This document shows positions 53,048 to 62,035 of a stretch of DNA of 64,000 nucleotides, piece after piece; the stretch's first letter is position 1; the number at the start of each line of letters is the position of its first letter. The stretch spans positions 153,885 through 217,884 of the forward strand of contig NZ_AQQS01000003.1 in assembly GCF_002088275.1 (NCBI RefSeq). The letters run 5' to 3'. The notes beneath the pieces are model-generated. The model was not told where the DNA came from and searched no databases. It worked only from the letters and a program-made list of their open reading frames with translations. The translations under genes were made by a program, and so were the position numbers. This stretch comes from Aurantimonas sp. 22II-16-19i (GTDB lineage: Bacteria > Pseudomonadota > Alphaproteobacteria > Rhizobiales > Rhizobiaceae).

Positions 53048-54160
53048 ATGACGACCATCGATCCGCAGGCGTTCTCGGCAGCCCTGCTCGGCTGGTACGA
53101 CACCCATCACCGCACGCTGCCCTGGCGGGTCTCGCCGGCCGATCGCGCCGCCGGGATGCGGCCCGACCCCTACCGGGTCTGGCTGTCGGAGATCATGCTG
53201 CAGCAGACCACCGTCGCCGCAGTGAAGGCCTATTTCGCAAAGTTCACCGCCCGCTGGCCACGGGTCGAGGACATTGCCGCAGCGCCCGAGGCCGCCGTCC
53301 TCGCCGAATGGGCGGGCCTTGGCTACTACGCCCGGGCCCGCAACCTCCATGCCTGCGCCATCGCGGTCCATGAGACCCATGGCGGCAGGTTCCCCGAGAC
53401 CGCCGCAGCGCTGAAGGCCCTGCCGGGGATCGGCGACTACACCTCTGCCGCCATCGCCGCCATCGCCTTCGACGAGCCGGCGGCCGTCGTCGACGGCAAT
53501 GTCGAGCGGGTGGTGACGCGGCTTGCGGCGATCGACACGCCCCTGCCCCGCGCCAGGCCGCAGATCCGCGCCGTCGTCGCCTCGCTGACGCCGGACCGCC
53601 GGCCCGGCGACTTCGCGCAAGGGATGATGGATCTCGGCGCGACCATCTGCACGCCGACCAGGCCCGCCTGCGTCCTCTGCCCCGTGCGCCCTTTCTGCAC
53701 CGCGACGAAGACCGCCGACGCCGAGCGCTTTCCGGTCAAGCCGAAGAAGGCGGCGGTGCTGGAGCGGCGCGGCGCGGCCTTCGTGGCGCTGCGCCCCGAC
53801 GGCGCCGTCTTCCTGCGCAAGCGTCCGGGCAGCGGCATGCTCGGCGGCATGAGCGAGCCGCCGTCGAGCGACTGGTCGGCCCGCGGCGACGGCGCGCTCG
53901 GCCCGGATGCTGCCCCCTTTCCGGCCGACTGGCGGCGCGTCGGCGAGGTCGAGCACGGCTTCACCCATTTCCGCCTGACCCTCGAGGTCTGGCGCGCCGA
54001 CCATGTCGGCGACCCGCCGATCGAGGGCTGGTGGTCGGCCCCCGGCGAGATCGCCGGCGAGGCCCTGCCGACCCTCATGCGCAAGGTGCTCCGGGCCGCC
54101 GGCATCGGCCCGGCCGGCGCCACGAAACCCGCCAGACGAACGAGGAAACCCGCATCATGA
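53048..54160 (+). CDS. mutY: A/G-specific adenine glycosylase MutY
   Basis: Removes adenine mispaired with 8-oxoguanine or guanine. 370 residues from ATG 53048. N-terminal HhH-GPD domain: LPWRVSPADRAAGMRPDPYR, VWLSEIMLQQTTVAAVKAYF (catalytic Glu), LKALPGIGDYTSAAIAAIAF (helix-hairpin-helix), and the catalytic Asp in VVDGNVERV. The iron-sulfur cluster loop has the C-x6-C-x2-C-x5-C pattern in CTPTRPACVLCPVRPFC. From ~240 a NUDIX-like MutT-type domain recognises 8-oxoG (FVALRPDGAVFLRKRPGSGM, VEHGFTHFRLTLEVW). Its stop codon overlaps the start of the HAD gene (ATGA). Confidence 0.97.
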   Translation: MTTIDPQAFSAALLGWYDTHHRTLPWRVSPADRAAGMRPDPYRVWLSEIMLQQTTVAAVKAYFAKFTARWPRVEDIAAAPEAAVLAEWAGLGYYARARNLHACAIAVHETHGGRFPETAAALKALPGIGDYTSAAIAAIAFDEPAAVVDGNVERVVTRLAAIDTPLPRARPQIRAVVASLTPDRRPGDFAQGMMDLGATICTPTRPACVLCPVRPFCTATKTADAERFPVKPKKAAVLERRGAAFVALRPDGAVFLRKRPGSGMLGGMSEPPSSDWSARGDGALGPDAAPFPADWRRVGEVEHGFTHFRLTLEVWRADHVGDPPIEGWWSAPGEIAGEALPTLMRKVLRAAGIGPAGATKPARRTRKPAS

Positions 54161-54777
54161 CCCCCGACACGCCGCAACACGTCGTCTTCGACATCGGCAA
54201 GGTGCTGATCCACTACGACCCGCACATCCCGTTCCGCGACCTCATCCCCGACGAGGCGGAGCGGAGCTTCTTCCTCACCCATGTCTGCTCCCACGAATGG
54301 AACCTCGAACAGGATCGCGGCCGCTCCTGGCCCGAGGCGGAGGCCGAGGCGATCGCCCGCCATCCGGACCGCGCCGAGCACATCCGGGCGTTCCGCCGCA
54401 ACTGGCACCGCATGGTGCCCCATGCCTATGACGGCAGCGTCGCCCTGATGCTGGGCCTGATCGAGGCGGGCGTTGACGTCACGATGCTGACCAACTTCGC
54501 CTCCGACACGTTCCGCGAGGCCCAGGGCATCTTTCCCTTCCTGACCGGGACCCGCGGCGTCACGGTCTCCGGCGACATCGGCCGGATCAAGCCCGACCGG
54601 GCGATCTACGACGCCCATGTGGCAAGCTTTGGCCTCGATCCGGCGAGGACGCTGTTCATCGACGATTCGCTCCCCAACGTCGAAGGCGCCCGCGCCGCCG
54701 GCTGGCAGGCGGTGCATTTCGCCTCGCCCGAGGCGCTTGCGGCGGACCTTGCCCGCCACGGCCTCCTACCGGCCTGA
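54157..54777 (+). CDS. HAD-superfamily phosphatase (YihX-like)
   Basis: 206 residues, ATG overlapping the mutY stop (ATGA), so translationally coupled. HAD motif I is VVFDIGKVLIHYD: the nucleophile Asp is present and the usual DxD second position is Gly, as in YihX-type sugar phosphatases. Motif II is MLTNFASDT, motif III the Lys in GRIKPDRAIYD, and motif IV FIDDSLPNVEGARAAGW. A helical cap lies at ~20-90. A substrate such as a sugar phosphate is likely; the link to MutY is probably only genomic. Confidence 0.9.
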   Translation: MTPDTPQHVVFDIGKVLIHYDPHIPFRDLIPDEAERSFFLTHVCSHEWNLEQDRGRSWPEAEAEAIARHPDRAEHIRAFRRNWHRMVPHAYDGSVALMLGLIEAGVDVTMLTNFASDTFREAQGIFPFLTGTRGVTVSGDIGRIKPDRAIYDAHVASFGLDPARTLFIDDSLPNVEGARAAGWQAVHFASPEALAADLARHGLLPA

Positions 54778-54830
54778 TCGGGAAGCAAGGCTGGCGCCCC
54801 CGCCCGGCGCCCACCCCCGCCCGGCGCCGA

Positions 54831-56357
54831 CTACCGCGCGATCGACCCCATCGGAATGCGCGCCTTGAGGCGCATGCCGGAGGCCGGCCAGTCGAGGGCC
54901 ATCTCGCCCTCCAGCTGCGTCTTGATGCAGAGCTGGATCAGCTTCGAGCCGAAGCCGATCTCGGCCGGCGGATCGGTCGGTTCGGGACCGCCGGTCTCGA
55001 TCCAGCGGAAGTCCAGCGCGTCGCCATCGAGGGCCCAGGAGACCGACAGCCGGCCGCCCGGCTGCGACAGGGCGCCGTATTTGTTGGCGTTGGTCGTCAG
55101 CTCGTGGATGAGCAGCGCCACATGGGTCGTCGAGTTGATGCCCAGCCGCAGCTCCGGTCCCTCGATCGACAGGCTCTCGAGCCCCGGCTTGCGGTAGGGC
55201 TCGACGAGGATGCGGACGACGTCGGCGAGATAGATGTCCTGGTAGTTGGCGTCGTCGTCGTCGGAGATCGCCGGCCGGATCAGGTCGTGGGCGCGGGCGA
55301 GCGAGATCAGCCGCCCCTGCAGGGCCTGCGACATCACCAGCGGGTCGCTGGAGCCCCGCGCGGTCATGGTGATCATGCCGCGCACGATCGAAAACAGGTT
55401 CTTCATCCGGTGATGCAGCTCGCGCACCAGCAGCTTGCGCGATTCCAGCGCCTTCTGGCGCACGGTCACGTCCCGGAAGAACAGCGTCAGCTCGGCTCCG
55501 CTGGGCGCCGCCCGCGCTTCGATCCAGCGCTCCGTCTCCAGGATCTTCACCACCGTTTCCGACGGATCAGCCTCATCGCCCGTCAGGAGCGCGTTGGTCA
55601 CCATGGCGACGAAGGCATCCGCCTCGCCGCGCGGAAACACGTCGAAGAGCCGCCTGCCCGTCGGCTCGCCCTGCGCGTCGAGGATCCGGCGCGCCGAGCG
55701 GTTGGCGTAGATCACCGTCATCTCGCGATCGATGCTGAGAACCCCGTCCGCCATGCTCTCCAGCACCAGGGCCAGCCGCTGCCGGTCCTCGTCCGCCGCC
55801 TGCTGCAGCACCCGCCGACGGGCGACCTCGACCCGCAGCCGGATCTCGCTCTCGACGCCTTTGGCGATGGCGCGCAGCGTCTCGATCTCCTCGCTCGTCC
55901 ATTGCCGCGGCTCGCTCTGGATGACGCAGAACGAGCCGAACACGTGGCCGTCCGTCCCGACGACGGGCACGCCGAGATAGGCGATCACACCGAGGTCCGC
56001 GATCGCCAGGTTGTCGCGCACCAGAGGATGGATGCGCGCATCCTCGACCGCCAGCATCTCCCCGGACGTCACCACGTGCTGGCAGAAGGAATGGCTGAGC
56101 GGTGTCTCCCGGGTCCAGGAATAGGGCGTTGGAAGCCCCTCCTGCGCCTTGAAGAACTGTCGCGTGTCGTCGACCAGCGAGAGCAGCGAGACCGGCGTCC
56201 CGAGGAGCCGCGTCGCCAGTTTCACCGCCCGGTCGAAGACCTCCTCGGTCTGCGTGTCGAGGAGGTTGCTGCCTGCCAGGGCATCCAGCCGCTCCCGGTC
56301 TCCGATCCGATCGACCGGTCGTTGCTCGGTCTCGATCGGCGGAAAGCTGTCTGGCAT
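54831..56357 (-). CDS. HWE/HisKA_2-type sensor histidine kinase (GAF-PAS)
   Basis: 508 residues from ATG 56357, soluble. A GAF domain (~38-175) has FDRAVKLATRLLGTPVSLLS and IADLGVIAYLGVPVVGTDGH. A PAS domain (~195-300) starts LALVLESMADGVLSIDREMT. The kinase core has the phosphoacceptor box RKLLVRELHHRMKNLFSIVR (His315/316), as in HWE and HisKA_2 kinases. An N-box region LLIHELTTNANKYGALSQPG and the G-box FGSKLIQLCI complete it. HWE kinases often sense light or general stress in alphaproteobacteria. Here no LOV or bilin Cys is apparent. It is divergent (248 bp) from a KaiC-like ATPase and receiver gene pair, and probably acts with them. Confidence 0.92.
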   Translation of the reverse strand: MPDSFPPIETEQRPVDRIGDRERLDALAGSNLLDTQTEEVFDRAVKLATRLLGTPVSLLSLVDDTRQFFKAQEGLPTPYSWTRETPLSHSFCQHVVTSGEMLAVEDARIHPLVRDNLAIADLGVIAYLGVPVVGTDGHVFGSFCVIQSEPRQWTSEEIETLRAIAKGVESEIRLRVEVARRRVLQQAADEDRQRLALVLESMADGVLSIDREMTVIYANRSARRILDAQGEPTGRRLFDVFPRGEADAFVAMVTNALLTGDEADPSETVVKILETERWIEARAAPSGAELTLFFRDVTVRQKALESRKLLVRELHHRMKNLFSIVRGMITMTARGSSDPLVMSQALQGRLISLARAHDLIRPAISDDDDANYQDIYLADVVRILVEPYRKPGLESLSIEGPELRLGINSTTHVALLIHELTTNANKYGALSQPGGRLSVSWALDGDALDFRWIETGGPEPTDPPAEIGFGSKLIQLCIKTQLEGEMALDWPASGMRLKARIPMGSIAR

Positions 56358-56605
56358 GGGCGGCGAACCTTCACGGGTGGCGGGCGGGCACGGGGGCCGG
56401 CATTGGCAGCCCCGTCCGTGCCCGTCAGGCACGGACTTCGGGCGGACTCGACGGCCGGGGACGATGTGCCTTGCAGATGGGCACCATCTGCCCCTATTAC
56501 GACCGTGTGACATCCGGCGGACGTGCTAGCCGGAGTTAGGGAGCTATCACGGGGCGGCAACGGCCGCCGGAACGAATTGACGCACCGGGTGAACGATCGC
56601 GGCCG

Positions 56606-58099
56606 ATGAATTCTCCGACAGACCAGAGAGCTTCCGCGCGGCTTGCGCGCTTTGAGAGCGGGCTGCCCGAGCTCGACGACATTCTCGGCGGCGGCTTCGC
56701 CGCGGGCGCGACCTATGTCGCCCAGGGCTCGCCCGGCACCGGCAAGACCATCCTCGCCAACCAGATCTGCTTCGCCCAGGCCGCACGGGGGCGCAAGTCG
56801 CTCTATCTGACGCTGATGTCCGAGAGCTTCTCGCAGATGTTCGCGTTTCTCGGCTCGCACGATTTCTTCGACCTGACGCGGATCCCCGACTACATCTACT
56901 ATGCCAGCGCCTATCCGACCCTTCGCGACGAAGGCATCGACGCGCTTCTCCACCTGATCGTCCAGGAGATCCGCGAGCGCCGGCCGAGCCTCCTGGTCTT
57001 CGACGGCTTCCTGGCGATCGGCGAGTTCCTCGATCCGAAGCGCCGCGACAACGAGTTCCGGCGCTTCCTCAACGAGCTCGGCGCGCTCGCGGCACAGAAC
57101 CGCATCACCATGCTGCTGCTCACCAATTCCGATCGCAGTCCGTCGTCGCCGGAATACACCATGATCGATGGCTGGATCGAGTTGATCGACGATCTTTCGC
57201 CGCACCAGCCGCGCCGCGAGCTCGTCGTCCACAAGCATCGCGGCAGCGCGATCCTCCGGGGCCGGCACGACTACCGGATCGCCTCGCCCGGTCTCGTCGT
57301 CCATCCGCGGATCGAGGCGGGCGCGCCGGCGCGCGAGCCGGCCGCGGTCTCCGCCTCCGCTCGCCTCGCCAGCGGCATTGCGGGCCTCGACGCGATGATG
57401 GGCGGCGGCATCCCCGCCGGCTCGACCACCGCAGTCGTCGGGCCGACCGGCAGCGGCAAGACGACGGTCGGGCTGCATTTTGCGGCCGGCGCGACGCCCG
57501 CCGAGCCGGCGCTCTTCGTCGGCTTCCTCGACTCTGCGGCAAGGCTCGTGGCGAAGGCCGCCGGCCTCGGCCTCGACCTCGCCCCTAAGGTCGAGGCCGG
57601 CACGACGCAGATATTGCGGATCCCGCCGGTCGGCCCGCAGATCGACGAGATCGGCTGGCGCATCGTCGCGGCTGTCGAGGCCTCCGGCGCCCGCCGGGTG
57701 GTGATCGACGGCCTCGCCGAAACCTGCCGCTCGCTCGCCGACGAGGCCCGGCTGCGGTGCTTCCTCAGCGCCCTCGACGATCGCCTCGTCGCCCTCGGGG
57801 CGACCATCCTCCACACCTGCGAGGTGCCGGACCTCCTGTTTCCGACGTCGCTCTCGACCGGCCAGTTCTTCCCGGTTGTAGACAATACTCTGCTCTTGCA
57901 CTATGCGCTGTCGGGGTACGCGGTCGAGCGAAGAGCTACACTTTTGAAAGTCCGCGACAGCGACTTCGATCATCACGGCAGGGCCTTCAGGATCACCGGC
58001 AACGGCCTGGTGCTGGACGCGGCTGCGGGCGACGAGGAGGCGGGGGCTGCCGACGTGTCCACCGCCGCGAGGCGACCGGGTTCTGGAGTCGGCAGCTGA
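56606..58099 (+). CDS. Double-domain KaiC-like RecA-fold ATPase
   Basis: 497 residues. Two KaiC domains in tandem: CI ~12-245 (ESGLPELDDILGGGFAAGAT; Walker A GSPGTGKT 41-48; LLVFDGFLAI 129-138) and CII ~252-475 (SGIAGLDAMMGGGIPAGSTT; Walker A GPTGSGKT 279-286; RRVVIDGLAE 363-372). Compared with cyanobacterial KaiC, the catalytic Glu-Glu pair after strand 2 is not preserved: CI has LTLMSES, CII has VGFLDSA. The Ser431/Thr432 phosphosite region aligns with FFPVVDNT, lacking the Ser-Thr pair. ATPase or scaffold function may therefore differ. No kaiA or kaiB lies nearby. The receiver gene overlaps its stop (TGATG), and a HWE kinase gene is divergent from it. Confidence 0.92.
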   Translation: MNSPTDQRASARLARFESGLPELDDILGGGFAAGATYVAQGSPGTGKTILANQICFAQAARGRKSLYLTLMSESFSQMFAFLGSHDFFDLTRIPDYIYYASAYPTLRDEGIDALLHLIVQEIRERRPSLLVFDGFLAIGEFLDPKRRDNEFRRFLNELGALAAQNRITMLLLTNSDRSPSSPEYTMIDGWIELIDDLSPHQPRRELVVHKHRGSAILRGRHDYRIASPGLVVHPRIEAGAPAREPAAVSASARLASGIAGLDAMMGGGIPAGSTTAVVGPTGSGKTTVGLHFAAGATPAEPALFVGFLDSAARLVAKAAGLGLDLAPKVEAGTTQILRIPPVGPQIDEIGWRIVAAVEASGARRVVIDGLAETCRSLADEARLRCFLSALDDRLVALGATILHTCEVPDLLFPTSLSTGQFFPVVDNTLLLHYALSGYAVERRATLLKVRDSDFDHHGRAFRITGNGLVLDAAAGDEEAGAADVSTAARRPGSGVGS

Positions 58100-58482
58100 T
58101 GGCGCGCATCCTGGTGGTCGAAGACGAGGCGATGCTCCTCATGCTCGCCTCGATCGTGCTCGAGGATCACGGGTTCGAGGTCCTGTCCGCGGCCAACGGT
58201 CGCAAGGGCCTGGAGCTCGCCCGGCGCGAACATGTCGACGTCATCGTCACCGACTTCATGATGCCGGAGATGGACGGCATCGCCATGCTGTCGGCGCTTC
58301 GCGAGGAGGGCCATTCGGCGCCCGCGATCATGACCACCGCCATTCCACGGAGCCAGCTGCCGCGCGGTGACGAGGCGCTCTTCGACCTCTACATGCCCAA
58401 GCCCTACAACGAGGAAATCCTCGCCCAGTCGATCGGCGAGATGCTGGCCCGCAACCAGGCCAGGGGCGACGACGCGGGCTGA
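58099..58482 (+). CDS. Single-domain response regulator
   Basis: 127 residues, receiver domain only. Phosphorylation chemistry is intact: acidic pair Glu8/Asp9, phospho-acceptor Asp52 in VIVTDFMMPEMDG, Thr79/80 in IMTTA, and Lys101 in MPKPYNEE. The FMMPEMDG loop and PKPYN end are like FixJ-type and CheY-like stand-alone receivers. There is no output domain, so it acts by protein interaction or phosphotransfer. ATG overlaps the KaiC-like gene stop (TGATG), so the two are co-translated. The divergent HWE kinase is the likeliest phosphate donor. Confidence 0.93.
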   Translation: MARILVVEDEAMLLMLASIVLEDHGFEVLSAANGRKGLELARREHVDVIVTDFMMPEMDGIAMLSALREEGHSAPAIMTTAIPRSQLPRGDEALFDLYMPKPYNEEILAQSIGEMLARNQARGDDAG

Positions 58483-58798
58483 GCCGCCTCGCTCGCGCGG
58501 GGCGCGAACGCGCCTTCTCCGGTTCCGCCTCCGCTGAGGGGACACCGCCGGCAGCGGCCTCGGTTGGCTGGCTTTCGCTCGCGCTCCGCCTCGATCATGC
58601 CGCCCGGCCCCCGCCATGGTTCCAGCGGGCACGGACGCAGGTGCGTCCGCCCGTCGAAGGGAGCCGCCGTCTTCGGCGCCGGGCCACGGCTTGCCGAAGA
58701 TCGCGCCGGGAAACCAATCGCGCCGGGGAACCAGAAGCCATTTTCCTTGCCTGCTGGTATAAGGGCCGTTCGGGAGAGGTCGGACCGGGGAGGACGCG

Positions 58799-60706
58799 AT
58801 GACCAGCCGCTATTTCGAAGTTCACGATGCCTGGCGCCGGGATCCGGCCGGCTTCTGGCTGGAGGCCGCCAGGGGGCTCGACTGGGCGACGCCGCCGACG
58901 ACCGCCTTCGACCCTGCCGCCGGGGTCTACGGCCGGTGGTTTCCGGATGGCGAGCTCAACACCTGCCAGAACGCCGTTGACCGCCATGTCGCGGCCGGCC
59001 ACGGCGAACGCACCGCGATCGTCTACGATTCGCCCGTTACCGGCGCCAAGCGCCGCATCGCCTATGGCGAGCTCCTCGCCGAGGTGAAGGCGCTCGCCTT
59101 GACGCTGACCGAACTCGGCGCCGGCAGGGGCGACCGCGTCATCATCTACATGCCGATGATCCCCGAGGCGGTCTTCGCCATGCTGGCCTGCGCCCGGATC
59201 GGCGCCATCCACTCCGTCGTCTTCGGCGGCTTCGCGGCCAGGGAACTCGCCGCCCGCATCGACGACGCGGCGCCGAAGCTGATCCTGTCGGCGAGTTGCG
59301 GCATCGAGCCGACCCGCAAGGTCGAGTACAAGCCGCTGCTCGACCGGGCGATCGAGCTTGCCGCCCACAAGCCCGCCGCCGTCGTCCTGAAGCAGCGGCC
59401 GGAGCTCGAGGCGAGCCTCGTCGAAGGCCGCGACCACGACTGGGACACGCGCCGCGCCGCCGCCATGGACAGGCTCGCCGCCGGGGCCGAGAGCCCCTGC
59501 GTCCCCGTCAAGGCCACCGATCCGCTCTACGTCCTCTACACGTCCGGCACCACCGGCCGGCCCAAGGGCGTCGTGCGCGACAATGGCGGACACGCCGTCG
59601 CCCTGCACTGGTCGCTGAAGAACATCTTCGACACCGATGCCGGCGACACCTTTTTCTGCGCCTCCGACGTCGGCTGGGTCGTCGGCCACTGCTACATCGT
59701 CTACGCCCCGCTGATCCGCGGCGCGACGTCGATCCTGTTCGAGGGCAAGCCGATCGGCACCCCCGACGCCGGCACCTACTGGCGCGTCGTCGCCGAGCAC
59801 GGCGCCAAGGTGCTGTTCACCGCCCCCACCGCCATCCGCGGCATCCGCAAGGAGGATCCCGACGGCGAACTGCCGAAACGTTACGACCTGTCGAAGTTCG
59901 AGGCGCTCTTCCTCGCCGGCGAGCGGGCCGATCCGGAAACCCTGATCTGGGCCGAGAAGGCCCTCGATCGCCCGGTCATCGACCACTGGTGGCAGACCGA
60001 ATCCGGCTGGCCGATGGTCGCCAACCCCCTCGGTCTCGGCCTCCTGCCGGTCAAGCGCGGCAGCCCGACGGTGGCGATGCCGGGCTTCGACATCCAGGTC
60101 CTCGATCCCTATGGCAAGGCGGTCGCGGCCAACGAGATGGGCGCCATCGCGGTCAAGCTGCCGCTGCCGCCCGGCGCGCTGCCGACCCTGTGGAACGCCG
60201 ACGAGCGGTTCCGCGAGAGCTATCTTGCAGCCTTTCCCGGCTACTACTCCACCTCCGACGCCGGCTTCCTCGACGATGACGGCTATCTCTATGTCATGGG
60301 CCGCACCGACGACGTCATCAACGTCGCCGGCCACCGACTGTCCACCGGCGAGATGGAGGAGGCCGTCGGCACCCACCCCGCCGTCGCCGAATGCGCCGTC
60401 ATCGGCATGCACGATGCGGTGAAGGGCGAGATCCCCTGCGGCTTCGTCGTCCTGAAGAAGGGCGCCGGGATCGACCGCGCCCAGATCGAGGCGGAGCTGA
60501 TCAAGATCGTCCGCGAGGCGATCGGCCCGGTCGCCGCCTTCCGCAAGGTGCTGGTGGTCGACCGCCTGCCGAAGACCCGCTCCGGCAAGATCCTGCGCCG
60601 CACCATGAAGGCGATCGTCGACGATACCCCCTTCGAAACGCCGGCGACCATCGAGGACGCGGCGGCGCTGGACGAGATCCGGGCGATCGTCGCGGGGCGA
60701 TTGTGA
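58799..60706 (+). CDS. prpE: Propionate-CoA ligase (acetyl-CoA synthetase family)
   Basis: 635 residues; activates propionate (or a short fatty acid) to the acyl-CoA through an acyl-AMP intermediate in the cytoplasm. N-terminal motif MTSRYFEVHDAWRRDPAGFW is typical of PrpE. AMP-binding signature YTSGTTGRPKGVVRDNGGHA (~244-263), then CASDVGWVVGHCYIVYAPLI, and WWQTESGWPM (motif YQTE-like). The C-terminal domain has GRTDDVINVAGHRLSTGEME and the regulatory acylation-lysine region PKTRSGKILRR. GGGAGGA precedes the ATG. It is a single gene; the 316-bp gap upstream (58483-58798) shows no other feature. No prpBC genes are in the window. Confidence 0.92.
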   Translation: MTSRYFEVHDAWRRDPAGFWLEAARGLDWATPPTTAFDPAAGVYGRWFPDGELNTCQNAVDRHVAAGHGERTAIVYDSPVTGAKRRIAYGELLAEVKALALTLTELGAGRGDRVIIYMPMIPEAVFAMLACARIGAIHSVVFGGFAARELAARIDDAAPKLILSASCGIEPTRKVEYKPLLDRAIELAAHKPAAVVLKQRPELEASLVEGRDHDWDTRRAAAMDRLAAGAESPCVPVKATDPLYVLYTSGTTGRPKGVVRDNGGHAVALHWSLKNIFDTDAGDTFFCASDVGWVVGHCYIVYAPLIRGATSILFEGKPIGTPDAGTYWRVVAEHGAKVLFTAPTAIRGIRKEDPDGELPKRYDLSKFEALFLAGERADPETLIWAEKALDRPVIDHWWQTESGWPMVANPLGLGLLPVKRGSPTVAMPGFDIQVLDPYGKAVAANEMGAIAVKLPLPPGALPTLWNADERFRESYLAAFPGYYSTSDAGFLDDDGYLYVMGRTDDVINVAGHRLSTGEMEEAVGTHPAVAECAVIGMHDAVKGEIPCGFVVLKKGAGIDRAQIEAELIKIVREAIGPVAAFRKVLVVDRLPKTRSGKILRRTMKAIVDDTPFETPATIEDAAALDEIRAIVAGRL

Positions 60707-60745
60707 AGCCTGGATTGACCAATCAGTTGGATCGGGATGAACGGA

Positions 60746-60773
60746 TTGACAGCGCCTCTTTTGGTTGTATGAG
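60746..60773 (+). promoter_or_regulatory. Sigma-70-type promoter for the small gene at 60802
   Basis: A consensus -35 TTGACA (60746-60751), a 16-bp spacer, and -10 TATGAG (60768-60773) are followed by an AT-rich start region (ATAAAAATAC) and then GGAGG before the ATG. It is one of the most consensus-like promoters visible in this GC-rich window. Confidence 0.6.
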
Positions 60774-60801
60774 ATAAAAATACACCCAATGGAGGCGTTG
60801 A

Positions 60802-61155
60802 ATGGGAGCGGGCGACGACAAGATCCACCGGATCAACCTGCTCTTGGCGGACCTGCGGGCTCACCATCCCGGAGCCTATGAAAAAGTTCTGGAGTCCCAC
60901 TCGCCTCTGTTGCGCATCACGACCGGAAAGAAAATTCCCAGTCCCAATCAGCTTGCCGATGCAATCGGCTGGGCGTTGACCCACGACAAGCCGGCAGCCC
61001 CGAAGATCAACCAGCTCCGTCAGCTTCTATACGATCTCAAGGCGACCGACGTCGACATGGCGAAGATCGTCGTCGAAGTCGCGAGCGCCCCGGTCGACAA
61101 GAACGGGGCCTTCATTCTCTTCACCGAGAAAATCCTGAGATATTTCAATCGCTGA
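60802..61155 (+). CDS. Orphan protein of unknown function (117 aa)
   Basis: Start MGAGDDKIHRINLLLADLRA, with GGAGG 6 nt upstream and a consensus-like promoter. No signal peptide or membrane span. Mixed alpha composition: DKIHRINLLLADLRAHHPGA, then LADAIGWALTHDKPAAPKIN and QLRQLLYDLKATDVDMAKIV; a polar end (NGAFILFTEKILRYFNR). I recognise no family. Base composition is less GC-rich than its neighbours and the gene stands alone between prpE and a convergent phosphatase gene, suggesting late acquisition. It is real by promoter, ribosome site and codon pattern, but no role can be named. Confidence 0.7.
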   Translation: MGAGDDKIHRINLLLADLRAHHPGAYEKVLESHSPLLRITTGKKIPSPNQLADAIGWALTHDKPAAPKINQLRQLLYDLKATDVDMAKIVVEVASAPVDKNGAFILFTEKILRYFNR

Positions 61156-61199
61156 CGGGATCACTGGCGACGGCTCCAAGGCGATCGAAAGCCGAGCCG

Positions 61200-61775
61200 C
61201 TACTCCGTCTCGAGCCGGCCCTCGACGCTGACTTCGCCGTCCGCGCCGAGCCTGATCACCACGATCTCGCCCGACGCCGGATAGACGCCGGTGAGCGCGG
61301 TGACGTTGACCTGGTGGGAGACCAGCACGGCCTTCTTGCCGGCGGCGTCGAGTTCCGCAATCCGCGCTTTCAGCGCTTCGGTCTGCTCTGCCCTGTCGCC
61401 GCGCCCGGCGAAGAACGAGTTCAGCGCCGGCTCGTCCTCGACCGGCCGGATGCCCAGCCGCTCGGCCGTATCGCGCGACCGGCACCACTGGCTGGTCAGG
61501 ACGACGGCGATCGCGACGTCGTTCTCCCGCAGACTGCGGCCGATCCGCTCCGCCTGCGTGCGCCCGGCATCCGAGAGGTTGCGCTGGGTGGCGCAGTCAC
61601 TGAGGCTGAAATTGCCCGGATCGCCGGTGCCCGGCGCGATGGCATGGCGCATCAGGAGATGCGTTCCCGCCGCCCGCGCGGCGTCCCAGGCGTCCTGCGC
61701 TTTCGCCGGCAGCAAGAGGGCGAGGCCGAGCACCGCCGCCACCGATCCCGTCGTCCACCACCGTGCCACCCGCAT
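61200..61775 (-). CDS. Exported histidine phosphatase family protein
   Basis: 191 residues from ATG 61775. The ribosome site GGGAG touches that ATG, so the GTG two codons later (61769, 6 nt from GGGAG) may be the true start. A signal peptide (SVAAVLGLALLLPAKAQ) is followed by the phosphatase domain: HLLMRHAIAPGTG, with the catalytic RHA in place of the classical RHG. Then RNLSDAGRTQAERIGRSLRE, LTSQWCRSRDTAERLG (second Arg), and the late His in AVLVSHQVNVTALTG. The four core residues are present, so catalytic activity is expected in the periplasm on an unknown phosphoester. Confidence 0.88.
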   Translation of the reverse strand: MRVARWWTTGSVAAVLGLALLLPAKAQDAWDAARAAGTHLLMRHAIAPGTGDPGNFSLSDCATQRNLSDAGRTQAERIGRSLRENDVAIAVVLTSQWCRSRDTAERLGIRPVEDEPALNSFFAGRGDRAEQTEALKARIAELDAAGKKAVLVSHQVNVTALTGVYPASGEIVVIRLGADGEVSVEGRLETE

Positions 61776-62035
61776 CTCCCGTTTCGCTTGGCCGGCGCGA
61801 TCGCTGCCGCCGCGCTGCCCCGCCTGAACTCGCGCGCCGCGCACCGCCGGCCAGACGCGTGCCGCCAACGATTGCGTGAGCGGCCGCGTGATCGGCCTCG
61901 CGGTCGGCCCCGGCGGGCCCGCCGTCGCCCTCGACGCCGTCCTCGACGCCGGATGCGTCAAGCCGGTTTCCGTCCTCGCCGTTTCACGCTAGAAGCCACG
62001 CCGACGAGAGACCTGCGAGCCCTTCGGAGCCGGCG

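Noticed and set aside
56606..58099. A true circadian KaiC
   Set aside because: No kaiA/kaiB, altered catalytic Glu pairs, and the Ser-Thr phosphosite seems absent; called KaiC-like only.
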